Origin: Neelides folsomi
Taxonomy: Eukaryota > Arthropoda > Collembola > Neelipleona > Neelidae
Reading direction: 5' to 3'
DNA length: 64,000 nucleotides
NCBI GenBank assembly: GCA_034687125.1
Contig: JAQGBZ010000148.1
Coordinates: forward strand, 62,001 to 126,000
Made by a program: the position numbers and the translations under genes. Positions 22,601-33,310 of the stretch are shown piece after piece. The notes under the pieces are model-generated. The model was not told the DNA's origin, made no database searches, and worked only from the letters and a program-made list of their open reading frames with translations. Within the stretch, counting starts at the first letter, position 1. The number at the start of each line of letters is the position of its first letter.

Positions 22601-25600
22601 AGGGTGGGTTTAAGGGTATAGGGTACATTTTAAGGGTATGGTCATTTTAAGGGCTTTAGGGGATGGTTTGAAGGGATTGCTCAAGGTGTATGTCAAGGTG
22701 TGCGAGGTATGTGTCTAAGGATCATTTGTACTAAGGGTAGTTTTGTTGAAGGTATATGAAGGGCTGTAGGGGAAGGTGAAGGGCCGTTGGGCAGAGAAGG
22801 TGGGGGGAAAAAGCACCTGGCCCTTCCAATCTCAGCGGTCCAGGAGACGCTCTCCTAGAAGATCCAACGGACGCCTTCCAGAGCCAAGCGGAGTGTGGAG
22901 GTGAACACAACCCGGGACTTTGACTCTCCACCTTTAGGGGATGATTCTCGGTGGGTGGAGATCTAGTGCACATTGATAATACCGTGACTAGATCCACACT
23001 CATCAAGGAACATTCCCACGATCGACGATTCAACGATTCAACCAAGTTTGAAGAATTAATGGGAAGATGGGAGTTTTGGAGGGAAAATTCTCCCTCCAAA
23101 AAGAAGCCAAAAAGAAGCATTTTTGTTGGAGGGTTTGAAGACGAAGACTGAAGCTGAGGGAGGTGATGAAAGAAGAAGGAGGGGAATGGAGGAAGAAGGA
23201 GGAGAATCGGAGGAGCCGGGCGACTGAGGGAGACGCGGGAGTGGTCGTGGGTGTATCCGGGTATTCTTCCTAGGTGGGTCGGTTTCTAGTGCTTGTGGAA
23301 AAACATGCATGACTAGATCCATACTCATCTAATGAAGTCCGGAGGTTCGTCGATGGCGTCAGGAGTTTTGCCTTAGGTCAAAACTCCCCTCATTGAGAGT
23401 TAGCCAGCCAAGGCCATTCCTCCCTCAAGCTACCCAAGCCACTACAACGAGGATCAAGTTGAACCCACCTGCCGCACACCCAATCAACGAATAGACTAAA
23501 TAAATAAAAAATTTAAAACTCACATTGTTTAAATTATAATTAAGAATTAAAAGCTAATAATGATAATGATAAAGGGTCCTTTGCTTATTTACTATTTTAA
23601 TTATTTTGATAAGGGCTCCCCTGTTAAGATTATAGGGATGGCATTTTTTTCGTTTTTTACCTTTTCATAAATGGAGGGAGAATGGGCATTTTTAATTAAA
23701 GTTAATTAAAATTAATTAAAGTTAACTGTAAAGTTAATATGGCATTTTTCATAAATAACTGACATTATTAGAAATCATATTCATAATGCATTGTTTTGGG
23801 AGAAAGAGAGATTGAGGAATTTTTAGTTAAAAATGCTATAGGGGAATGGTATAGGAAATGTATTTGAGGATGAGAGGGAAATGGCGAATAATTTACATTT
23901 ATTGTTAGTGAGTTTGGCGTATTTAGCAAGTTTGGTCAATTGGGTGGGTTTGGTTAATTTGGCAAAGAATGCGTGGGAATGTGTGTGAATGTGGAAGCGA
24001 ATGTATGGAGAGTTGTCAATTGATGTGGCGAGTTTTGTTTTTCCCCTTCCAGGACTTTGAGAGTTTGAGAGCAGCGGAGGCGTCGAATGTGGAGGAACCG
24101 CCGGTGGCCAAATCAGCCCAAATGTAAAACCAAGCCACTCAAAATCAAAATCCTCATCTTTTCTCTCTCCAGACAGGGAAACTTGTACAACACCCGAAAC
24201 AACTCGGGACATGTTCTTGCAACGTTCAACCTCAAGAAAGGACAAACATTGACAAAAAATCATCAACTTGCGACCAAAGACATCTCTGTGGACAAAAATT
24301 ATGAAGAAGAATTCACTGTACTTTTTTAACTTTATAACTAAAGCGTTTAGTATTTAAATATTATTGCTTTATATAATTATGATGGCTTTTTCCTATTTAA
24401 TTATGATGGCTTTTTTAGTTCATGTTCCAAAAGACGAGCGACATTGCGAAAAAGACGCTTCAGTCGATGAATGAACTCAAACGGGGAGTGAAATGGGACG
24501 GAGAAACGAATGTAATTTTTTTAATATTTAATACTTTGGGAATCAATTACAGATTACGGACCCTTTTTTAGTACAAAAGAAAATTCCTTTTCGGCTTTGG
24601 ATTCAATAGGATTTTTATTTTTGTGACTTTGTATGAGACATGGACAATTTTTTACAAGGATCTGTATATAAAATATATACTGTATTTAAAATATATAGGA
24701 TGAATAGGATCTGTATTTAAAATATATATGATATTTTTATAGTTATAAGAATACGCATATGAGGAATATGATTGATATAATAAAAAGGGTCAATTGAATG
24801 GAATGGATTATAATGGAAATGAATGGGATTAAATTTAGACTGAGAATCAACGTGGATTTGGACGGATTTTCGGTGACGAAGATTCCCTTACAGGTTTAAA
24901 TGTCCCTTTTGAATTCCTCTCAACTGAACAAGAAGAAGATGAAGAAGAAGAAGGGAAATTCAAACGTTGGGCTTCTTCTTTTTCTTCATTGAATCTCGAA
25001 GAAATGGAAGAATTTTCAATTTTCCCTGGCCAAGTAAATTATTTTTAATTGAGGCTTTAATTGAATATTTGAATAAGTTTAGAAGTTATTGAATAGCTAC
25101 GTTAAATAAGTTAAATACAAGTTTATGTAATTTATGTATAGTAATTTATGTTTATGGAAAGAAGGGAGTTTAATTACAATACAATTCAAGACATGTTTTG
25201 TTTATGTAACAGGTGGCCGGCGTTGAGGGGAAAATTCTTTCAACTCATGATGGACGAGTTGTGCAAGTTTGTGAACTCAAATTGCCAAAACCTTTTCCAC
25301 TTCACATCCCCCATAATTTTAATTTTGGTATTAAAAGTTATGAAATTGAATTTGTAGAATTTACATATTAATACAATTTATAACTATAATGTAATTTAAT
25401 AACCATATTGTAACTTATAAGAATTTATAACCAATGTAATTTATAAGCATGAGATAAATTATAAGGTAACTTAAGTTTTTTATAGTTCATTGTTCTTATC
25501 CATTTGGGTCATTTTTTTCTTCAAGGTACTTCTTTGGTGTTTGTGGCAGCTGGCCCATTTTGCACAACCGAGTCATTGGGCATGGAACCTTTTTATGATT

Positions 25601-26625
25601 TTATGAAAATTGTGAAAGCGGAGGAACCAGATGCTTGCATTCTAATTGGACCGTTGGTCGATGCGTCCCATCCATTGCTTCTTACTGATCAACTTGACAT
25701 CTCACTGGAAGATAATTTCAAATTACTTATGCAAGTTTTTAATGAAACGTGTGGAGAGAAAACGACCGGGATTGTTGTGGCGAGTTCTAAGGAAGCTCAT
25801 TCAGATGCTGTATATCCAACACCGCCTTATTTTATAAAGTATATTACATTTAATTGACAATTAGCATTTAATTTGCATTTAAATGACAATTAACATTTAA
25901 TTTAATTAAGAATCTAACCTGTTTACTTTTTAATATTTGAGATTAATTGGGTATTTAGTTATATTGGAATATTTACACTAATTGAAATTGTTTTTTTTAA
26001 TTATAGTGATTTGAATTTAACTAATGTGATGTTTGTTCGGGACCCTTGTACCATTACTTCTTGTGGAGTTCAAATTGGAATTACTTCACAAGACATTCTT
26101 GCACATTTGTCTAAATATGAAATCTCAAAGTAATAAAAAATATATTCATGTATATTAATTAATGTGATTTTTAGATTAAATATGTTTAAATTAATGTTAA
26201 TTATTAAGTTTAATTTTAATAGGTTTGATTGTAATTTGGTTGTAATTTAATTATGATCTATTTACAGAATTCCAATCGAAAATTCCAAGCTGATCAAAGA
26301 TCGAATGAGCCGATTGAGTTCTCATCTTTTGTCTCAGAGGAGTTTTTATCCGCTCAATCCACCAGACGAATCTGTGCCCTTTGACCTTGTTAGATCTGCT
26401 GAATATTGTAAATTTAAAAATGTATCTCCGAACGTGCTCATTTTGCCGTCAATGTTGAATCGGTTTATGAAGGAAGTTGAGGGGACTTTGGTTCTCAATC
26501 CGGAAAGGTTGACGAAGGGAAAAAACGCTGGAAGTTTTGGGAAATTGATGATCGAAATTCCCAAAGAGAAAACTCAAGATTTCAATGTTAATGATTTCAT
26601 TTCAGGAGAAATTGTTAGGATTTGA
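16660..26625 (+). CDS. POLA2: DNA polymerase alpha subunit B (POLA2, primase-polymerase accessory subunit)
   Basis: Coding exons: 24053-24123, 24173-24317, 24419-24511, 24839-25033, 25213-25327, 25526-25838, 26007-26129 and 26268-26625, all in phase, plus a provisional first exon 16660-16782. The total would be 511 residues against about 598 in human. The B subunit tethers the polymerase alpha-primase catalytic core in the replication fork. Matches: NTRNNSGHVLATFNL before the OB domain, MFQKTSDIAKKTL, EFSIFPGQVAGVEG, then the inactive calcineurin-like phosphoesterase domain with FVAAGPFCTTESL, ACILIGPLVDASHPLL and FYPLNPPDE, and the tail LVLNPERLTKGK...GEIVRI. The N-terminal helical domain that binds primase partners in other animals was not found. 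The first exon (acidic, MDYDEIADAEDDD, then a lysine-rich end) fits in phase 0 and has a strong donor, but its link across 7.3 kb rests on frame and context only. The intron at 24124-24172 is just 49 bases. Confidence 0.87.
17328..17407. repeat. Tandem repeat, 12-base unit ACAAAGTTAAAC
   Basis: About five to six head-to-tail copies of a 10 to 13 base unit close to ACAAAGTTAAAC, differing by one or two bases, with a 9-base deletion variant near the end. Confidence 0.75.
17610..17681. repeat. Tandem repeat, 12-base unit ATGTAGTTAACC, six copies
   Basis: Six consecutive 12-base units fit AT[G/A][T/C]A[G/A]TTAAC[C/G], except that the last carries GCTAGCC in place of the TTAACC core. A partial unit precedes at about 17596. 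The GTTAAC core is self-complementary, so each unit is a small palindrome. Confidence 0.8.
18385..18510. repeat. Dispersed ACCAGGGA repeats
   Basis: The word ACCAGG(G)A recurs six times in 126 bases (AAACCAGGGAGAAT, ACAACCAGGAGACCAGGGAGG, ATACCAGGGCC, ATACCAGGGAGTTT, AAACCAGGGAGTTT). Units are separated by T-rich sequence and are 15 to 40 bases apart. Confidence 0.7.
18971..19046. mobile_element. 76-bp palindromic mini-element with mariner-like ends
   Basis: A perfect 26-base stem, 18976-19001 against 19016-19041, surrounds a 14-base loop. The arm begins TGGGCCATAAGTATC and ends in CTTTCTTTTTTA. Outside the stem the ends read CAGGTTGGGCC on the left and TAGAGTGGGCC on the right (minus strand), each next to TA (18969-18970 and 19047-19048). 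TA target sites and an ACAGGTTGG..ATAAGT end are typical of irritans-type mariner transposons as I recall them. I read it as a minimal non-autonomous copy that is little more than two inverted terminal repeats. It has no coding capacity. Confidence 0.65.
21380..21620. repeat. Degenerate GAGGATTTTGGATT repeats
   Basis: A G/T-rich stretch in which GAGGATTTTGGATTAAAT-like phrases, and shorter forms such as TTGAGGAT and AAGGAGTTTAAT, recur about ten times with drift. No reading frame or transposon ends are seen. Confidence 0.55.
22480..22745. repeat. Degenerate TTTAAGGGTATAGGG minisatellite-like stretch
   Basis: AAGGG occurs about a dozen times in 265 bases, often inside longer phrases such as TTTTAAGGGTAT, TTTAAGGGTATAGGG and TTTTAAGGGCAT. 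Periods vary between about 14 and 25 bases. It resembles a decayed minisatellite. Confidence 0.6.
22790..23480. other. G+C- and purine-rich patch with a diverged duplication
   Basis: Two stretches share GGTGGGT, then TCTAGTGC, then GACTAGATCCA(C/T)ACTCATC: about 22951-23005 and 23270-23330. Between them, 23140-23230 is almost pure purine on the plus strand (GAAGAAGGAGGGGAATGGAG and similar), with H-DNA potential. Frames open on both strands for up to 129 codons but give low-complexity proline, serine or glutamate-rich products that I do not believe. Confidence 0.5.
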
Positions 26626-27115
26626 ATTTCTAAATTTTACGTTAAATTCATTAACTTTTATGTTTTATTAAATGACTTGTGATTGAAATGTCTTTTAATG
26701 TAATTTATCCATTTTACGAGTTTACCTTTTATCTTATTTAAGATTAATTGGATATTTTTAGTATTTAAATGTAAGCATTTGCACATTCCTTGTTTAACAT
26801 TACGATTTAATTGATTTAATTATTACAATTTATTATTTAATGTTAGTTAATGGCTTAATAATATGAAGATTTAATCAAATCTTTTATTCAATTGTATCGA
26901 TTTTAATATTTTAATTAAAACATTTGAGTATTATTTTAATCATCCATTATATGAATTGTAATTGTCATTTACTTTACTATTAGATTTAAACGCAAATCAA
27001 TGAGACATTTAATAAATTAATTTCATCCGCTATTTACTTCAAACAATTAAAGAAAGAAACATTGAAGATCATAAGAATTAAAATGATAAACTTTATTTTA
27101 TAAAAAGTATTTTAG
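26626..27115. other. Intergenic region after POLA2
   Basis: A+T-rich 490 bases holding the POLA2 3-prime UTR. Nothing else is seen. Confidence 0.5.
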
Positions 27116-27301
27116 TATAAGAATAGCTTAAATTCACATATTAGAATTCACACCGCATATATTGGAAATATAAATATTCATATGAGAGTACACACAAAAG
27201 AAAAACCCTTCAAATGGAATATTTGTCAATATTCATCCAACTTTAAGAATACTTTGACTTTTCACATGAAAAGAAAACACCAGAGAAAAACTATCAGATA
27301 A
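27116..27301 (+). pseudogene. C2H2 zinc-finger gene fragment, decayed
   Basis: An open stretch of 61 codons ending in TAA at 27299-27301 reads as pieces of a classic zinc-finger array: NSLNSHIRIHT (end of one finger and linker), a degenerate join, IHMRVHTKEKPF (another finger end plus linker), then KWNICQYSSNF...FHMKRKH. In the last finger the first zinc-binding cysteine is tryptophan, so it cannot bind zinc normally, and the middle finger has lost its cysteine half. There is no ATG before 27182. A TTTTAG acceptor-like word precedes it at 27110-27115, so it could once have been a terminal exon. I see no other part of that gene nearby. It lies between POLA2 and DPP3. Confidence 0.7.
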
Positions 27302-27685
27302 TCATAGGCAGTAGAAGAGAAATGTTAGTGCCAGACCTTATGTAATATATTTAATAAGTTAGTTTAAAGTCATTAACATTAAAGAGCAAATATGGGAATT
27401 AATCCTTTATTAATTACATACTCTACATATTAACCTAACCGTTAAACCGTTAAACGGCTTTAAACCGTTTCTTTGTCCAAAAAGCTTTAAAACAAACGTT
27501 ATGATAAATTCAGCACTGATTTGGCGCAAAGTTAAAAAGCGACGAGTCAGATCACGTGACCAGTGACTTGTAAAATTCTTTCATTCTCTATTAAACCCCT
27601 TGTCATTCTCCATTAATTGCAAATTAATTGGAGCTGTTATTGGTTTAATTACCAATTGTCCATTACTTTAATTGCCCATTAGTAA

Positions 27686-30600
27686 ATGAGAAGTGCCCTT
27701 TTGGCATTTAGTAGAATAGGATTTGGTAGAAATCTGATCAGACCAATTTCAAATAATTTTTCTCTTCTCTTCGCCACTCAACCGGCTTTCAAATCACAGG
27801 TGAATTCCAATGTTGATTAATTAATTAATCAAGTAATCATAATCTCACTGCATTTAAATATAAGCTAAATCCTTACAGTTTCATATCCATTATCAAATGC
27901 AGTAAATGTTTATCGAATGATCCTCCTATTAATAAATTATTCCCATTTTGTCATTTGATGTCCTTTACTTGTTTTGACCTTCAGAGTTCATTGGCTCTTC
28001 AATTATCTATCAGATTTCGGAGCCTTTGTGAATGATTGTCAAAACAACCCATTCCCTTTATATTAATTTTTATAAAGCTTATTAAACTTCTTTGACATTG
28101 TGAGATATCAATAAATTAAATATTGTATTAAATTCGAAGGAACTTTTTGGACGATTTAATTCAAGCTTGTCACAGTTGTCTCCCAAGCAGAAGAAGGAAA
28201 AATCAAAAATGGATTTGAAGGAATTGAATCATTACATTACGCCACTCGACATTCCCGTCGTCGCCCTTGAATGTTCAACGGCGTTTAACGGGTTGACGGA
28301 GAATGAAAAGCTTTACGCTCATTATTTAAGCAAAGCTTCAAACATCGGAGGGACCATTGTTTTAGTTCAGGTAAAGTCCATTAAAATATTAAATCGAAAT
28401 TAAAGTTTAATTAAGCTTAATTAACTTAACTCAATTAATTTAAGGAGTCTTATTGTCAATTACTTTTTTGTTTATTGCAGACATCGCCTGAGTCTCCGAT
28501 TATCTTTTCGCTTCTTCTTGATCTTTTCAAATCAAACACGGTTGAAGGATTAAAGAAATTTGCGATCGGAGTTTGCAACTTTAGTGAAGAAGAATTCCAA
28601 GTAATTTTAAACATCAAAAACTTTATTAATTTTTAAGTTCTAACATAGAGCTAATTGTTAATTTAATTGTTAATTTAATTTAATTGTTAATCCTAGTTAA
28701 TTTTATTAGGCATTGGTTGTGTACACTTCAGCAGTTTTCTCCAATTCCGGGAATTACAAGTCATTCGGCGATGTTAAAATCATTCCCGGAGTTTCCCTCG
28801 ACAAATTGGATCTTCTTTTCCAACAAGCTCAATTCAAAGGAATCAACCCAAAAGACGCTTTAAATCAATGGACAGCAATTCGAGAAAAAGTTTATTCGCT
28901 TTCTGATAGAGAAAAACAACTCGGTTTGGGAGAAAAGGTTCCAAAGCAAATTAATTTAAATTATTTAAATGTTAAATTAACATTGTTTCAATTAATAGCT
29001 CCAGTCTGAATCAAGAGTTAATTTTGATTAGTGATTTTAATTTATAATTTGTTTTAGGGAATCACAACTTATTTTTCTCTCAATTGCACAATGAAAGATG
29101 CTGAGTTGGTCGGTCGATTTTTAAAATCTCAAAAGATGGAAGCTTGGAATACTCGCGTGTTTAAATCAATCGAAGGAGCTCAAACATTTTATGAGGTAAT
29201 TTAATTACAGTTATATTCAACAGTGTTTCTTAAATATGAATAATTAACTATATATAATTAATAAATATTTTTCACTGTATATGAAAAATGAGTTTTAAAT
29301 CTTTCAATTAATTAACTTTTAGATTCGATTTGCATCTGGCGATGAAGGCCAAAAGAAAGAATTTGATTTTGAAGGAAACAAAATTTCCTTCACTTACGGA
29401 GATTACAAACCGATAATGAAAAAAGTTTGTGAAAATCTTGGTGAAGCAATTGTAAGTAAAATTAAAATTATTTTTCAAAATCCGAAATCGCAATATTTAT
29501 CCGATTCGATTTGACATCATGTAAAAATATAAATTGAAAATTATTGATCTTTTTCAATAGAAATACGCTGCGAATTCGGAACAGGAAGAAATGCTCAAAT
29601 GTTACATCAAAAGCTTTTCCAAAGGAAGTTACGAAGAACACAAAAATGGCTCAAGGTTTTGGATCAAAGACAAAGGACCAGCTGTGGAATCGTAATCTTA
29701 TTTATTTTAAATGTGCAAAATAAAACTTTTTATTTATTTGAGAACTTGTAATGATGTTGAATCTAATAATATCTGTACATATTTAAATATAATTTTAAAT
29801 TTTTAGTTACATCGGATTTATTGAAACTTATCGTGATCCTGCGGGAATGAGAGGAGAATTCGAAGGATTTGTTTCTTTCGTTAATCGGGAAATGTCTGCG
29901 AAATTCTCTGTTTTGGTTGATGGAGCGATGGAATTCATCACGAGACTTCCATGGGGGAAAAACTTTGAAAGGGAAACTTTCATGAAACCCGATTTCACTT
30001 CACTTGATGTCCTCACTTTCTCTGGATCGGGAGTTCCGGCTGGGATTAACATTCCAAATTGTAAATTAAACAATTTTAATTTAAGCAAATTAACCGAATC
30101 AATTAATTGATTACTTTAATCTGAATTTCAGATGATGAGATCCGTCAAAATGAAGGATTTAAAAATGTGTCTCTTGGGAATGTAATCACGTCCAGCTACA
30201 AAGATACCAAAATTGCATTTCTTAACGACACGGACAAAGACTTGATGAATAAATATCGCGTTCCAAGTTTTGAAGTTCAAGTTGGCCTTCATGAACTTCT
30301 TGGTCACGGGTCGGGGAAATTGCTTCAGTTGAAAGCTGACGGAACTTTGAACTTTGATGGAAATATGATCAATCCAATTACAAACGAGAAGGTAATTAAA
30401 AGCAAATTTGTTATAGTTAATAATTAGTTAAGTTAATTATTAATTATCATATCATTATATTTAATTAATGTCACAGATAGCTTCAATGTATGAAGAAGGA
30501 GAAACTTATGATTCCGTTTTTACAACCCTCGGATCTCCCTATGAGGAATGTAAAGCTGAATGTGTTGGACTTTTCTTGTCCATTGACAATGATGTTCTTA

Positions 30601-31599
30601 AGTAAGTAAAAATCAACATAAAAAACTATCATTAACTTTTAATTATAATTACTTTAAAATTTTAAAATTTTTATATGAAAAATATTAGTGACTTCATAAT
30701 TTATTTTAATTAACTTAATTGACTTTTTTAATTAACCCTATTATTTTTTTAATCACAGGATTTTCGGACATGAAGGAAATGAAGCCCAAGAAGTAAAATA
30801 TGTCAATTGGCTTTCAATGTTGTATGCCGGTGCGGCCAAAGCTCTCGAAATGTATCAACCGAAAGCGGGTAGTTGGATGCAAGCACATTCACAAGCTCGA
30901 TTCGTCATCGTCCAAGTTCTCATCGAAGCCGGCCAAGGACTCGTCAACATCGAAGAACGAGTTGATGAAAATGGGAAACCCGATTTGCTCATGACAATGG
31001 ACGCATCGAAGATTGACACAGTTGGGAAAAAAGCCATTGGAGATTTTCTGCTCAAACTCCAAGTAAAAATTATTATAAATCAATTTTTTAATTAATATTA
31101 TTAGTTTAGCTGTAACATGGTTCGTTATATTTAATTAGGTTTACAAATCCACTGCTAACGTTTCCGAAGCTCGTAAAATGTTCGATGCTTATTCTGCTGT
31201 GAACAATGAAGGAGTTTATCCATGGGCCAAATGGAGGGATATTATCATTGACAAGAAACAACCGAGGAAAATGCTCGTACAACATAACACGGTCCTTGAA
31301 GGTAATCTTTTTAATATTTAATTTACTTTCAATATTTAATTTTATTATTCATAACTAACACTCATTACTACTTTAACAATCATTTAAATAAGAATAAAGT
31401 TAGCTAATTAGAATTAATTTAGCTAAAACTGAAATTAAAACTTAGTTAAACTTTTTTCCCAGGTGGCAAAGTGAAGCTTTTGAATTACGAAGCTTCTCCT
31501 CAAGGTCTCATTGAGTCTTTCATGGATCGTTTCCCAGATTCGACCGTTTACAATGATTTGGCTGAATGTTGGACAAAGGACAGAAAATACTTTGAATAA
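27686..31599 (+). CDS. DPP3: Dipeptidyl peptidase III, with mitochondrial-like leader
   Basis: Thirteen exons join in phase to 765 residues (human 737): 27686-27799, 28176-28370, 28481-28600, 28710-28937, 29058-29195, 29323-29451, 29561-29691, 29807-30060, 30132-30391, 30477-30601, 30759-31062, 31139-31301 and 31463-31599. DPP3 is a zinc exopeptidase (family M49) that removes dipeptides from the N termini of short peptides. The zinc motif HELLGH lies at residues 490-495 and the second motif EECKAE at about 546-551; [30 protein letters not shown] and GINIPN also match. The first exon encodes 38 residues with arginines and no acidic residues ([16 protein letters not shown]...), a typical mitochondrial presequence; a second ATG at 28209 would give the usual cytosolic form starting MDLKELNHY. 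The exon 4 donor (AAG|GTTCCA) is weak. Confidence 0.96.
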
Positions 31600-32022
31600 C
31601 TCATCAACCCAATGGACAACAAAATATGCAAATAAAAATAATTTTTAAATTCTAAATTCCACATTTTAATACAACATTTAATGACATTATTAATTATTAC
31701 TAAACTGCTCTTTAAAATAATAAAAATTGGCAAAATCGTATTTATTGCAAAACAATTACAAAAGAAAAAAAATCATTAATTAGATTAATCACAATCACAA
31801 TCACCTTTAATCAAAAGTCATATTAAACTTTATTATTTATAAATTATAAATAAGGAAATTTCCAAAATGTCATTCATTAAAAATCATTGGGGTAATTAAA
31901 ACATTTTAAGGTAGTTACTGACTAAAATTTGCCTTTAATTCAAATCTTTCAAGACTTTTCGTCGCTTCGCTTCCTTTTTCACCAAAAGCATCTTTTTCTT
32001 CTCGTCACCGAAAAAAGTAAAA
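31600..32022. other. DPP3 3-prime region and SWIB gene promoter
   Basis: A 423-base A+T-rich spacer. It holds the DPP3 3-prime UTR (AATAAAAA words at 31630) and, from about 31940, a CT-rich leader leading into the next ATG at 32023. Nothing else is seen. Confidence 0.5.
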
Positions 32023-33310
32023 ATGGCTGCTCAACTCAAGAAAATCCGAAAGACCATCAATGGTAATTAAATATAACAACTAATTATCATTCATTAACCC
32101 GTTAATGACATTTAAACTCAACTTGTCAATTTCCATCTCCATATTAGAAGATTACAAGATTTATAAGTTTATAACACATAATGCCGGCAAGCACTGGAAT
32201 GAGCCGACCTTGATTTGATCTTGACATTTATTATTTCAGACATCCTTGAAGGAGCTGATTTGACCGCTGTCGATCCCAAGAAGATTCGGACCGAGGTGGA
32301 AGAGAAACTTGACCTGGACCTCGAAGAGCGGTATAATTAATCAATCACTAATCGGCATTTTTATATAGTTAAATTATTATATAAATATTTAATAATTACA
32401 TTAGCTTCATATTTTGTAATTTCAATTTACAAGAACTAAAGTCAATTTTTGGTTTTAGTGAAAAAGAGATCGAGGATCTTATAATGGAGATCGTTGAGGA
32501 AAAGAAGGGGAAGGAAGAAGACGAGGACGAGGACGAAGAGGAAAAACCAGCCAAGGCCAAGAAACATCGAAGCGCTAAGAAGGAAAGCAATGACGAGGGT
32601 TCTCCAGAAGTATAAATTTTTCCATTAAATGACCAATATTTAAATATTTATCAAATAGATACAATTTAAATGTCGATGTTCATACTGATATTTTTAACTT
32701 AATTTTTAGAAGGAAAGTGAAGATGAAGAAAAGCCAGCAAAGAAAGCGACCAAACGCAAGGCAGCTGGAATGAACGGAGCTAACGGAAACGCTGTAAGTT
32801 ATTCAACTTAACTGTTTCTTAACCTAACTTTTAGTTAACTTAACTTTAGTTAATTATTTAGTTAACTGTTATTTAACTTAACTTTAGTTAATTATCCATT
32901 TTATTTCTTCATTTTAGTCATTTTGAATTTTCAGGCCAAGGCTGCCAATGGAGCTGGAGCAGCTAAAGGAGGAACTGGATTGACCAAGACTTGCAAACTG
33001 AGCAAGGAACTTGCAGAACTCATGGGCAAACCTGCAATGAGCCGTCCAGAAGTTATCAAAGCGATGTGGAAAATCATCAAAGAGGAAAATCTTTATGATC
33101 CGAGGAACAAACAGTTCGCGATCTGCACCCCAGAACTTCAAACCGTAATTGGTAATGATTTATTTAATTATTTAAAACAAAATTAATATTATTAAAATTA
33201 ATATTCAATTTGTAAAATATTCAATGTGGCTTGATTTGGTTTTAGGTGTTAAGCGCTTCAAAACTTTTGGGATGATGAAATATTTGAAGAAACATTTCAT
33301 TGCTGAATAA
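32023..33310 (+). CDS. DEK_C and SWIB/MDM2 domain chromatin protein (UAF30/TRI1-like)
   Basis: Six exons, 32023-32062, 32240-32330, 32459-32609, 32710-32793, 32935-33151 and 33246-33310, give 215 residues. The N-terminal 60 residues form a DEK C-terminal-type domain (ILEGADLTAVDPKKIRTEVE, LDLDLEEREKEIEDLIMEIV). A highly charged linker follows, first acidic then lysine-rich, and the last 80 residues are a SWIB domain (LSKELAELMGKPAMSRPEVI, MWKIIKEENLYDPRNK, ..FKTFGMMKYLKKHF). This architecture matches yeast UAF30 and TRI1, tied to RNA polymerase I transcription and chromatin, and small SWIB proteins of animals. The lysine- and alanine-rich repeats in the linker (KPAKAKK, KPAKKATKRK) suggest DNA binding and nuclear location. 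The start has context aaaaATGGct. Confidence 0.9.

Larger units (their letters stand above)
16783..24052. other. 7.3-kb putative POLA2 first intron with mixed content
   Basis: No recognisable gene lies here. The content is unusual for the window: short tandem repeats at 17328-17681, CCAGGGA words at 18385-18510, a mini inverted repeat at 18971-19046, G-rich and purine-rich stretches from 20000 to 23300, and isolated G+C islands at 20770-20900, 21810-21990, 22080-22210 and 22790-23480. Some islands have good splice donors on either strand (for example minus-strand CTCAG|GTGAGT at about 20773), so an unrecognised or non-coding transcript may be hidden here. If the 16660 exon is not part of POLA2, this region is partly intergenic. 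Confidence 0.4.

Noticed and set aside
22480-22745. Interstitial telomere repeat
   Set aside because: The units are not regular TTAGG or TTAGGG; they are AAGGG words of varying spacing, so a telomere origin is not supported.
22731-23328. Overlapping 129- and 90-codon minus-strand frames
   Set aside because: They arise from purine-rich DNA that lacks stops; the products are serine-, proline- and leucine-rich without any known domain.
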